Source: an uncultured Bacteroides sp. (GTDB lineage Bacteria > Bacteroidota > Bacteroidia > Bacteroidales > Bacteroidaceae). Taken from it: a DNA stretch of 22,737 bases. Numbering within the stretch: position 1 is the first letter of the stretch; each line of letters starts with the position of its first letter. The stretch spans positions 1 to 22,737 of the forward strand of contig CAUHML010000049.1 of NCBI GenBank assembly GCA_959606905.1. The letters are read 5' to 3'. This document shows positions 8,632 through 16,661 of the stretch, in pieces. The position numbers were made by a program, and so were the translations under genes. The notes beneath the pieces were generated by a model that had not been told where the DNA came from, searched no databases, and saw nothing but the letters and a program-made list of their open reading frames with translations.

Positions 8632-11403
8632 TTAGAAGTTAATGGATATTCCGCCCGTAATGGTTCGGTAAGTCGGATAGTTGGTCAAGCCGGACAACAT
8701 ACGTTCGGGATCTAAGTCTTTGATGCCCGAAAGTACAAACAAATCGGTTCCCCTCACAAAGAATTTGAAATCTTTTCCTATAAACTTGCCCGTTTTATTG
8801 GCAAGCGTATAGCTCAACTCCACATTCTTCAGACGGAAGAACGACCCGTTTTCCGACCAGAAAGAGGAATTGCGGGAGTTGTTTGCTCCGGAGGTGGTAG
8901 TCAGTCTGGGCTGGGTCCCGGTAGGATTGTTTACCGGATGATAACGGTCGAGCGCCAATACGGAATATCCATCCAGTCCGTTGTTCCAATAGTACGAACT
9001 GGAAAGTATATTCGTGACGCCTGTCGTAGCTGTACCCAGTATGTAAAGGCCAAAACCTTTGTAATTCAACGAAAGATCAATACCCATCGTGGTAGTGGGG
9101 AAACTTTGTCCCAAATCGGTTACGTCATTATCATTAATCATATTGTCACCATTCAAATCGGCATAAGCGATATCACCGGCCTGATAGGCACCATAGCTTT
9201 GCAACGGATGCCCAGCCAACTGCACGTCTTTACCAAACAATCCTTCTGCCTGCAAACCAAAAATTGTACTGGTGGAACGTCCCACGCTCTTACGATAGTC
9301 TTCGATGTTATCTAATTCATCGCTCTTACGCAATTTGTTTTTGGTAAAAGTAAGGTTCACCCCCACATTGTAATGAATCTCACCTATTTTATCTTGCCAC
9401 CTTACTTGCGCATCTATGCCTTGGTTCATTACTTCACCGATGTTTTCGGCAGGAATAAAGTCTCCCACTACAGCAGCATATTTAACGGTGTTCTTTCCTA
9501 TGATATTCTTACGCATTTCACGGAAATAGTTCACGTCAGCCGAGAGGCGGTTGTTGAAGAAGGTTCCCTCTACGCCTATATTCAATTCGTTGGAATATTC
9601 CCATTTCAAGTCCGGATTGCCATAACGCACCAAATCGGTAGTTGGACCTCCGGTACTAGGTTTGTGTTCGAATTTATCACCATTCTTCCAGTTGGTACGA
9701 TAAAGGAAATGCCCCGTATTGCCGGCATATCCCAAATGTCCGTAATTAATCTTCAACTTTAACGAGTTAACAGCCTTTACATCTTTCATGAAGTCTTCCT
9801 TAGAAATCATCCATGCCCCCCCAATGGCATAAGCAAAGAAGTAGCGGTTACTGCCGCTAAAGCGGTTCGACCCCATAGCTGAAAGAACGCCTTCCACAAA
9901 ATAACGCTTATTGTAAGCGTAATTACCACGAAAGGTAAAAGTACCATTTTTCACATCTTGTGTATTACCGGTTTTCTCTTCAGTAGTATAACGGAAAGCG
10001 GCTTCTGCCAATACATCGTGCAAATCGAATGAATGCTCATAGTTTACGTTAGCACGCCATCCAAAGTTACGATATGTATCGTTGGATGAGATAGATTGCT
10101 TTTTTGGCAAATTCAACTTCTTACGCTCCGTGAATCGAAGCACTTCCTCCCCTTCGTCATCAAGGTAGCGTTCGATAGAATAAGTAGGATAAGCATTACG
10201 TAACTGTTGACGCAAGTAACTATAATTATCAAATGTCACATAAGCATTTGCCGTCAGACCTTCAGTCAATGATTTCAGGTCAAACTTCAATCCTAAATTG
10301 GTCTGACTATTCACATAACGTTCCGAAGTGTTACCTCCATAAGCCATATCCATATACAGGTTGTTGGTCTTACGGACACTGGTTCCGAATATCAAAGACG
10401 ATTCGTCGGTGGTGACTCCATCGCGACCATTAATATCTTCCGGAGCAATCATGAAAGGATATTCGTTGGGACGAAGGGTAGAGATTTCACTAAACAGCGT
10501 GGCTCCATCCACAGCCCCCCAATCTTTCTTCTCAATCCGTCCTGCTACATCAGCCGAAGCAGTCAGAAAGTCGGTAATGCGCAAATCCAAATTACCTCGC
10601 GCGTTGATACGATTCAAATTCGAACGATCACTGACTTTTTCCAAACCTGAACTGCCGGTATAGCCTACTGTCACGGCATAAGTCGCTTTCTCTGTACCTC
10701 CGTTCAATTCGATCGTAGCCTTGCGGAATGTACTTGCGTCACGTAGAAATTCTTTATAATAATCGACATTAGGATAGCGCAAATCATTCACCCCCTTCGA
10801 ATTCTTATAACCTTCAAGATCAGTTGCCGAATAAAAAGGCTGTATACCATCGTTTACACAAGCTTCATTGAACAACGTAGCATAGTTGTAGGAATCAAGA
10901 AATTCCGGCATACGGGTAACCGGTTGTATGCCGTACTCCAATCCTACACGAATCACGCGTTCGTTGGCTTTTCCCCGTTTAGTACGAACGAGTATCACTC
11001 CATTCGTAGCCTGCTCTCCATACATAATTTTAGCAGTGGCATCCTTTAAAATCTGTATAGATTCGATTTCTTCGGGCAGGATGTCGTCAATCGGACGTTT
11101 GATACCATCAATAATCACGATAGCTTCGCTCGTTCCATTGTTGTGCAGACCTCGCACATAGAAAGTAGAGTTATCATAACCGATACCTCCCACATTAGGG
11201 ATCGCTATCAGTCCGGCAGCCTGTCCTTGCAACGCATTCGACAGTTGCAAGGTAGGATACTTCTTCAGGTGATCCATATTGACCCGGCTCACGGCACTTA
11301 CCGAATCCGGCTGTTCTTTTTGGGCATTCGCAACAGATGTTATCCCCAGAAAGAAGATGGCTGCGAACAATCCTTTTAAGAATCTATTATAACTATTTCT
11401 CAT
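8632..11403 (-). CDS. Compact SusC-like TonB-dependent transporter (second pair)
   Basis: 923 residues from ATG at 11403; an upstream in-frame TTG at 11412 adds three residues but gives no better signal. The signal peptide ends SVANA before QKEQ, at about residue 27. The plug domain follows almost at once (about 40-145: NALQGQAAGLIAIPNVGG, YVRGLHNNGT, IVIIDG, IESIQILKDATAKIMYG). The CarboxypepD_reg-like extension and the EEVVVVGYG segment of SusC1 are both missing. The beta-barrel runs to the terminal aromatic GGISINF. A DLNGDNMINDND loop resembles the calcium-binding loop found in many SusC proteins. It imports oligosaccharide through the outer membrane with SusD2. It begins 24 bp after SusD1 and abuts SusD2. 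Confidence 0.92.
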   Translation of the reverse strand: MRNSYNRFLKGLFAAIFFLGITSVANAQKEQPDSVSAVSRVNMDHLKKYPTLQLSNALQGQAAGLIAIPNVGGIGYDNSTFYVRGLHNNGTSEAIVIIDGIKRPIDDILPEEIESIQILKDATAKIMYGEQATNGVILVRTKRGKANERVIRVGLEYGIQPVTRMPEFLDSYNYATLFNEACVNDGIQPFYSATDLEGYKNSKGVNDLRYPNVDYYKEFLRDASTFRKATIELNGGTEKATYAVTVGYTGSSGLEKVSDRSNLNRINARGNLDLRITDFLTASADVAGRIEKKDWGAVDGATLFSEISTLRPNEYPFMIAPEDINGRDGVTTDESSLIFGTSVRKTNNLYMDMAYGGNTSERYVNSQTNLGLKFDLKSLTEGLTANAYVTFDNYSYLRQQLRNAYPTYSIERYLDDEGEEVLRFTERKKLNLPKKQSISSNDTYRNFGWRANVNYEHSFDLHDVLAEAAFRYTTEEKTGNTQDVKNGTFTFRGNYAYNKRYFVEGVLSAMGSNRFSGSNRYFFAYAIGGAWMISKEDFMKDVKAVNSLKLKINYGHLGYAGNTGHFLYRTNWKNGDKFEHKPSTGGPTTDLVRYGNPDLKWEYSNELNIGVEGTFFNNRLSADVNYFREMRKNIIGKNTVKYAAVVGDFIPAENIGEVMNQGIDAQVRWQDKIGEIHYNVGVNLTFTKNKLRKSDELDNIEDYRKSVGRSTSTIFGLQAEGLFGKDVQLAGHPLQSYGAYQAGDIAYADLNGDNMINDNDVTDLGQSFPTTTMGIDLSLNYKGFGLYILGTATTGVTNILSSSYYWNNGLDGYSVLALDRYHPVNNPTGTQPRLTTTSGANNSRNSSFWSENGSFFRLKNVELSYTLANKTGKFIGKDFKFFVRGTDLFVLSGIKDLDPERMLSGLTNYPTYRTITGGISINF

Positions 11404-11427
11404 AAATATCAAAATATTAAAGTGTTA

Positions 11428-13335
11428 TTACCAACCGGGATTCTGCTGCAAATTGTGAAGTGCATCCACATCGTGTTGCGGCAACGGATACCAATAGTTG
11501 CGCATATTCGAGAATCCGCGAATTTCCTTCTCCATGTCAAACACCGTATAAGTAAAACTTGCCGGACGTGTACCAGACTTTCCGTCAGCTGAATCTTCAT
11601 AACTGCCTACAGGATCGAAGTAAACTCCCTTTATCGGATAAGGTTCGTTAAACAGTGTGTGCATGATCATCCAACGACGAACATCCCACCAACGGTGGTT
11701 CTCGAACATCAGTTCTACTCCCCGTTCCCGACGATAGGCTTCGCGGAACTTTTCGGGATCAGACACGATGTCGGAAGGAATATCCGTCACACCGATACGA
11801 TTGCGAATAGTATTAAGGGCTTCTTCTGCCGTCATTCCACAGTCTTCTACTTTAGCGGTCGCACTTCCGGTAGCTTCAAAAGAGGCTTCGGCAAAATCAA
11901 GGTAAAGTTGCGTAGCACGGATAAAGACGGTTTGAGCAATCTTTTGCAGGAACGGTTTGGTTGTTCCTAACGTTTGATCATGGCGATAGTTTGCTTCCGG
12001 CCATAAAAACTTCCGGCACATAAATCCTGATAATTGTCGTCCGTTGGTATGTTTCGAACTTCCATAGTTATTGTAGGCAGTGCAACCTCTCCACAAACGA
12101 ATGTAATAGGGCTTGCCACTTGCATAGGTCCCCCAAGTATCACCAGGAATAAGAATGTTGTTGTAGAAACGAGGATCACGATCAATGAAAGCATGTTCCG
12201 GGTCGAATTTGTAACCCGACCGGGTATCATTAATCGGATAATAAATACCATCCGCTCCTTTGCGCTCGTACATATTTACCGCATTCAGTGTAGGACAAGA
12301 AATAGCGAATGATTCCGAGCCGGTTCCTCCCGTCATATCAGCATAAAGCCAGAAAGCACGTGCGGTCTTGGAACGATCGCTATCACTGGGTATTCTGCGT
12401 CGCCACCAGATAGTCTCTACACGCTTGAGTTCCGTATCGGGAAACCAAAACAGGTTCATATACTCATCGGCAGTTGCCAGTCGTACACCTGTTTTCGCTT
12501 CATTCTGCTTCATATAGGTGATAGCTGCCCATGCAGCCTTTGCAGCAGCCTTTGCACGTTCCTGATCATAGCTTTTTATTTGAACAGAGTTCAGGTCGTT
12601 CTGCATCAATGGACTGGCGTCATAAAGCAAAGCCATCTCTTTGAATGCCAGAGCTGCTAATTTAGTAGGACGGCCATACTGGTTATCGGGCCAAGTGTCA
12701 GGTAGCATGGAAATGGCTTGGTCTATATCGCCTATCATCCATGCACTACTTTCATGATAGGTGACACGGGGAATATCGTCGTCACCACCAGCAAATACTT
12801 TATCCAGAATCGGCATACCTCCATAGCGTTTGATGACGTTGAAATAGAACCAAGCACGATAAAAATAAGCCTGTCCTAGAATTTCATTACGTTGCTCTCC
12901 CGTCAATGGTACTTTATCAATATTAGCAATGACCCGATTCACTATGCGTATGGAAGGAAGTGCCTTACCAATGGGAGTATTGTTGCCATTTCCGATCTCT
13001 GTCACATTGGCCGCCTTATCGGTAGTCAACCATGCCCCGGAGAAAAACTTGGCAAAAACGGTTTTATTGTATGTCGCAGACATTTCATCCGCCATTACAC
13101 CTACATACGTGCGTTGATTCTTCCCATCATCTGCACCTTCAAATGTGTTGTAAGCTTCCAAATTTGGATATACTTGATCCAAAAATCCACGGATGGACTC
13201 ATAACTGCTATATACAGCCTCTTCCGTCAGCCCACCGGAGTCTTCGCGTTTATCCAGAAAGTCTTCGCAACCTGCCAAAAACAGGAAGAGTAGTCCAACC
13301 ACTGCGTATTTATATGTTTTCTTCATTGAATTCAT
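11428..13335 (-). CDS. SusD/RagB-family glycan-binding lipoprotein (first pair)
   Basis: 635 residues. Lipobox FLAGC with C23, followed by EDFLDKRED, an acidic stretch fitting surface export. The N-terminal RagB-type region (about 30-200) includes GQAYFYRAWFYFNVIKRYGG. The C-terminal signature RRERGVELMFENHRWWDVRR lies at about 535-554, and the protein ends QQNPGW, a common SusD terminus. It pairs with SusC1, whose stop lies 12 bp upstream. A second ATG three codons in (13326) is possible and would not change the mature protein. Role: surface capture of the polysaccharide and delivery to SusC1. It shares little obvious sequence with SusD2 outside family motifs, so the two pairs may prefer different glycan lengths or decorations. 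Confidence 0.94.
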   Translation of the reverse strand: MNSMKKTYKYAVVGLLFLFLAGCEDFLDKREDSGGLTEEAVYSSYESIRGFLDQVYPNLEAYNTFEGADDGKNQRTYVGVMADEMSATYNKTVFAKFFSGAWLTTDKAANVTEIGNGNNTPIGKALPSIRIVNRVIANIDKVPLTGEQRNEILGQAYFYRAWFYFNVIKRYGGMPILDKVFAGGDDDIPRVTYHESSAWMIGDIDQAISMLPDTWPDNQYGRPTKLAALAFKEMALLYDASPLMQNDLNSVQIKSYDQERAKAAAKAAWAAITYMKQNEAKTGVRLATADEYMNLFWFPDTELKRVETIWWRRRIPSDSDRSKTARAFWLYADMTGGTGSESFAISCPTLNAVNMYERKGADGIYYPINDTRSGYKFDPEHAFIDRDPRFYNNILIPGDTWGTYASGKPYYIRLWRGCTAYNNYGSSKHTNGRQLSGFMCRKFLWPEANYRHDQTLGTTKPFLQKIAQTVFIRATQLYLDFAEASFEATGSATAKVEDCGMTAEEALNTIRNRIGVTDIPSDIVSDPEKFREAYRRERGVELMFENHRWWDVRRWMIMHTLFNEPYPIKGVYFDPVGSYEDSADGKSGTRPASFTYTVFDMEKEIRGFSNMRNYWYPLPQHDVDALHNLQQNPGW

Positions 13336-13347
13336 CGTTTTAATAGA

Positions 13348-16300
13348 TTAAAATGAAACTCGCACGCCCGAAGTAAACGAACGTAAGATAGGATATTGGA
13401 CTTGTTCGCCCTCGGGATCAATACGGTCGTCGCCGCCCCACCAAGTGAGTAAATTGTTTCCGGTGACGTAAACTTGCAAACTCTTCAACCCTACCGTTTT
13501 CAACCACTTCTTGGGCAGATTGTATCCTAATTCCATGGTTTTCAGTCTCAAGTACGAGAAGTTTTGATAGCGGTAAGTACTTTCGGTTCCATTAAAAGCA
13601 CCGTCATTTGTCAGGTGCAAAGCGGGTGCTCTCACACCGCTAGTATTGGCTGTTTCTGGTGTCCACGCATTCATCACATCAGGCTGCGCATTAATTTTCC
13701 CGGATTTAAACGAAGCGGAATAAACAGAATTTACCAATTTATAAACACCGGTAGGCGCATAAAACATAGCACTGAAACTCAACCCTTTCCAATCAAAGCC
13801 CAGATTCAAGCCATACGTGTGTAACGGATAGTTGAGCTCGTCTACTGCCACTTTGTCCTGACCATTGAGAATTCCATTGGAATCGAAGTCAATGTAGATA
13901 AAGTCGCCAGGCACCACCTGACCGGGAGCTACCGAATTGATGGAACCGGTCTGCGCATTATTAAATACATCATCGATAGTTTCATAATTACCCACCGCCA
14001 AGTAGCGGTTTTGATGCCCGATAGGTTTTCCCGCCTCTTTCAAATGGTCGGGACCGTTGACAGGGTCATCGCGAAATACTACCCTATTCTCGCTCGAGGC
14101 CAATGTGAAACCTACATGATAACGGAAATCGGAACCTATTTTATCGTTGTAATGCAGTTCTAACTCAAATCCATGGTTCTTGGTGGAACCAATGTTTAAT
14201 GCATTGAACTTGGCTCCCGTAATGAAAGAAGTAGTTTGAGGCTCCATCAGAATGTCTTTACGTTTTTCGTCAAAAAGATCGAGCGTGATGTCAAGCTTGT
14301 TCCACAATCCAATCTCAATACCCAGATTTTGTTTCGTTGATTTCTCCCACGTGGAATTGAGGTTGGCTACATCTCCTTCATGATACAAAGGCCCCCAAAT
14401 CTGACCGGAAGCATCTGTACCCAACGTGATGTTGCCGTCCGAAGTAAACTGCTGTATATAGTTCCACCTCTTGGCACCTGCATCGGAGCCTACCTTACCC
14501 CACGAATAACGGAACTTGGCATTTGTAAGTACCTTGCCTATACTTTTCTTGATAAACGGTTCTTCCGAAAGCCGCCATCCCAAGGAGAACGAAGGGAACA
14601 AACCAAACCGTTCTCCACGGGCAAACTTCTCGGAACCAGTATACGAGATATTCATTTCCGTAAGGTAACGCTCTTTCCAGTTGTAGGTGACACGCCCCAC
14701 CCAGTCTTCATTGTAGTTAGGGAAACGCATATATTGGGTATTGTTCTCCGTGTACCTTTCGTCATAGATTTTACGGTTGACCAAAGCAAGCGCACTTACA
14801 TTATGATCGTTGAAAGATCGATTATAAGCAACAGAAAATTCATAATAGAAACGACGCGTATAGGCATCCAATCCGTCCCACATAGTCACACCGGGAGGCA
14901 GAGGCACCGATTCGGAAGTCGGAAGCCTTTTATCTTCTATCATCGGATAGGTGATGGTCCCATCGGTATTGACCACCGGATTGGCATAATCATAGACTCG
15001 GTGATACCGGACAATGGATTTTAAGGCTTGATCGGCAGAGCCTCCTCCACGATAAACATCGGTATTGGTAGTCGACGAAGACGAATAAGATACTTTTGCA
15101 GCCACTTTCAATCCTTTGGTGATGAAATCCAGTTTCTGCTCCAAAGATGCATCATACCACCCCTGAAACGTTTTACGAAGTTTGGCACCTCCCAGATTCA
15201 TGTTGGCCACCGGATTCTTTTCTTCATCATCACCCCAATTGCCATCAGAATACATAATCGGATGGTCGCTGGTGGATTCGGTCAGAATACGATTAAAGGG
15301 ACTGTCGTTATCAATCGACTTGTTACGATAACCCATGCTACCGGCTATGTTAATGGATAGCTTGGTAGACTTGGTGAAGTTGAAGTCGAAATTCGACCGC
15401 CAATTGTACCGTTTGTAGGTATGCCGCGGATCAAAGTCGTCATTCTTTTTCAGGTCGTAAATATCTCCATCACCCTGATAACCCGCCGAAGCAAAATATT
15501 TCATATAGTCGGTTCCACCACGTATGTTGATATTATAGTTTTGAGTAAATCCGCCCGTTATCAATTCATCCCACCAGTTAACATAGGGAAACACATCGTT
15601 GTAAGCTCCATAGTTGCCTTCTGCATAGGCTCTGCTCCATGCATCAATGGTAGATTGTGGTATCAACTTGTCCCAACTGGCATCGTTGGCCATTGCCATG
15701 TTATAGGCCTGCATGGCAGTAACGTGATCAGCAAGCTTCATGCTTGTGGTCGGTGATTTAAAAGTGTAATTGGCAGAAAAGTTGATGACCGGAGCCGTAT
15801 CAGTACCTCTCTTGGTTGTGATAAGGATAACGCCATTACCACCACGAACACCATAAACAGCTGTTGCCGAAGCATCTTTCAACACGGAGATACTTTCGAT
15901 TTCGTTCATGTCAACATCATTCATGTTACGCTCGATGCCATCCACTAACACCAACGGATCGGTATTGTCCCAAGTACTTTTCCCACGAATATACATTTTA
16001 ACCTCATTGTCGCCCGGCATGCCCGACGAATTGATGGCTACCACTCCATTAAGCTTTCCTTGCAGCGCTTCGGATACCGAGTTTACACTACCACCTTTCA
16101 TCAGTTCGTTACCACCGGTTTGCGTGATGGAACCTACGCTGGTGACTTTCTTCTGCACTCCATAACCCACCACTACAACTTCCTCCAATTGCTTACTATC
16201 CTCTTCCAGAGAGATAATAGCATCCTTTTTCAAGTCAGCTACCTTTAAAAGTATCTCCCTATATCCGATATAAGAAATCTTTAGCACAGCATCGGGAGTC

Positions 16301-16512
16301 GCCGTTAATGTAAAATGACCATCCACATCGGAAATGGTTCCATTCGAAGTTCCCTCAACGGTGATATTCACACCGATCAAAGGCTCATTACTTTTTGCGT
16401 CTACTATTTGCCCTTTGATGCTGTGATTTTGTCCCCAAAGCAAAGGAGGAGAAAGCAACAGGGACAGAAAAAGCAGGCACATCCACTTTAGTTTCATGCT
16501 TTGATGTCTCAT
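13348..16512 (-). CDS. SusC-like TonB-dependent transporter (first pair), operon leader
   Basis: 1054 residues, standard SusC size. Signal peptide about 6-28 (MKLKWMCLLFLSLLL, ending LLWGQ). A CarboxypepD_reg-like domain at about 31-105 (IKGQIVDAKSNEPLIGVNI) precedes a TonB-box-like EEVVVVGYG at 110-118. The plug spans about 125-236 (ALQGKLNGVVAI, MYIRGKST, IESISVLKDASATAVYG) and the barrel ends in TSGVRVSF. There is no STN domain, so there is no sign of direct anti-sigma signalling through this transporter. Two ATG starts are possible: 16512, about 13 nt from the predicted transcription start, and 16497, about 28 nt from it and beginning the signal peptide more cleanly. First gene of the main operon, so its promoter probably sets expression of all genes down to the left edge. 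Confidence 0.95.
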   Translation of the reverse strand: MRHQSMKLKWMCLLFLSLLLSPPLLWGQNHSIKGQIVDAKSNEPLIGVNITVEGTSNGTISDVDGHFTLTATPDAVLKISYIGYREILLKVADLKKDAIISLEEDSKQLEEVVVVGYGVQKKVTSVGSITQTGGNELMKGGSVNSVSEALQGKLNGVVAINSSGMPGDNEVKMYIRGKSTWDNTDPLVLVDGIERNMNDVDMNEIESISVLKDASATAVYGVRGGNGVILITTKRGTDTAPVINFSANYTFKSPTTSMKLADHVTAMQAYNMAMANDASWDKLIPQSTIDAWSRAYAEGNYGAYNDVFPYVNWWDELITGGFTQNYNINIRGGTDYMKYFASAGYQGDGDIYDLKKNDDFDPRHTYKRYNWRSNFDFNFTKSTKLSINIAGSMGYRNKSIDNDSPFNRILTESTSDHPIMYSDGNWGDDEEKNPVANMNLGGAKLRKTFQGWYDASLEQKLDFITKGLKVAAKVSYSSSSTTNTDVYRGGGSADQALKSIVRYHRVYDYANPVVNTDGTITYPMIEDKRLPTSESVPLPPGVTMWDGLDAYTRRFYYEFSVAYNRSFNDHNVSALALVNRKIYDERYTENNTQYMRFPNYNEDWVGRVTYNWKERYLTEMNISYTGSEKFARGERFGLFPSFSLGWRLSEEPFIKKSIGKVLTNAKFRYSWGKVGSDAGAKRWNYIQQFTSDGNITLGTDASGQIWGPLYHEGDVANLNSTWEKSTKQNLGIEIGLWNKLDITLDLFDEKRKDILMEPQTTSFITGAKFNALNIGSTKNHGFELELHYNDKIGSDFRYHVGFTLASSENRVVFRDDPVNGPDHLKEAGKPIGHQNRYLAVGNYETIDDVFNNAQTGSINSVAPGQVVPGDFIYIDFDSNGILNGQDKVAVDELNYPLHTYGLNLGFDWKGLSFSAMFYAPTGVYKLVNSVYSASFKSGKINAQPDVMNAWTPETANTSGVRAPALHLTNDGAFNGTESTYRYQNFSYLRLKTMELGYNLPKKWLKTVGLKSLQVYVTGNNLLTWWGGDDRIDPEGEQVQYPILRSFTSGVRVSF

Positions 16513-16531
16513 AGTGATTCTATTTAATTAA

Positions 16532-16539
16532 CAAATTTA
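16532..16539 (-). promoter_or_regulatory. Predicted -7 box of the SusC1-led operon
   Basis: The minus strand reads TAAATTTG, a full match to the Bacteroides -7 consensus TAnnTTTG. At the -33 position (about 16558-16561) it reads AAAA instead of TTTG, which suggests that the promoter needs an activator. Predicted transcription start is about 16526, close to the SusC1 start codons. Confidence 0.6.
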
Positions 16540-16556
16540 TTATGAAGCGAATTAGC

Positions 16557-16590
16557 ATTTTAATATATTACGCCTTTCGCCTATTAAAAT
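16557..16590. promoter_or_regulatory. Operator-like inverted repeat with an internal direct repeat
   Basis: A 9-bp perfect inverted repeat, ATTTTAATA (16557-16565) and TATTAAAAT (16582-16590), encloses two abutting near-identical 7-mers, TTACGCC and TTTCGCC (16568-16581). It lies 18-51 bp upstream of the SusC1 -7 box, where an activator would be expected to bind. The symmetry is read directly; the regulatory role is inferred. Confidence 0.45.
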
Positions 16591-16612
16591 ATATCATTCA
16601 ATCAATGACCTC

Positions 16613-16647
16613 ATCATATTCTTTCCCAAGGAGAGAAAGAATATGAT
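16613..16647 (-). terminator. Strong hairpin after the GH115-like gene
   Basis: Perfect 13-bp inverted repeat (ATCATATTCTTTC and GAAAGAATATGAT) with a 9-nt loop, starting 14 nt after the stop codon of the GH115-like gene. No T-run follows on the minus strand, so a classical intrinsic terminator is not shown. Position fits a 3'-end structure separating this gene from the SusC1 operon. Confidence 0.5.
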
Positions 16648-16661
16648 AAAGATTTGCCTTA

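Noticed and set aside
14380..15024. 214-codon plus-strand frame.
   Set aside because: Antisense to the barrel region of SusC1; composition looks like a reverse-strand shadow.
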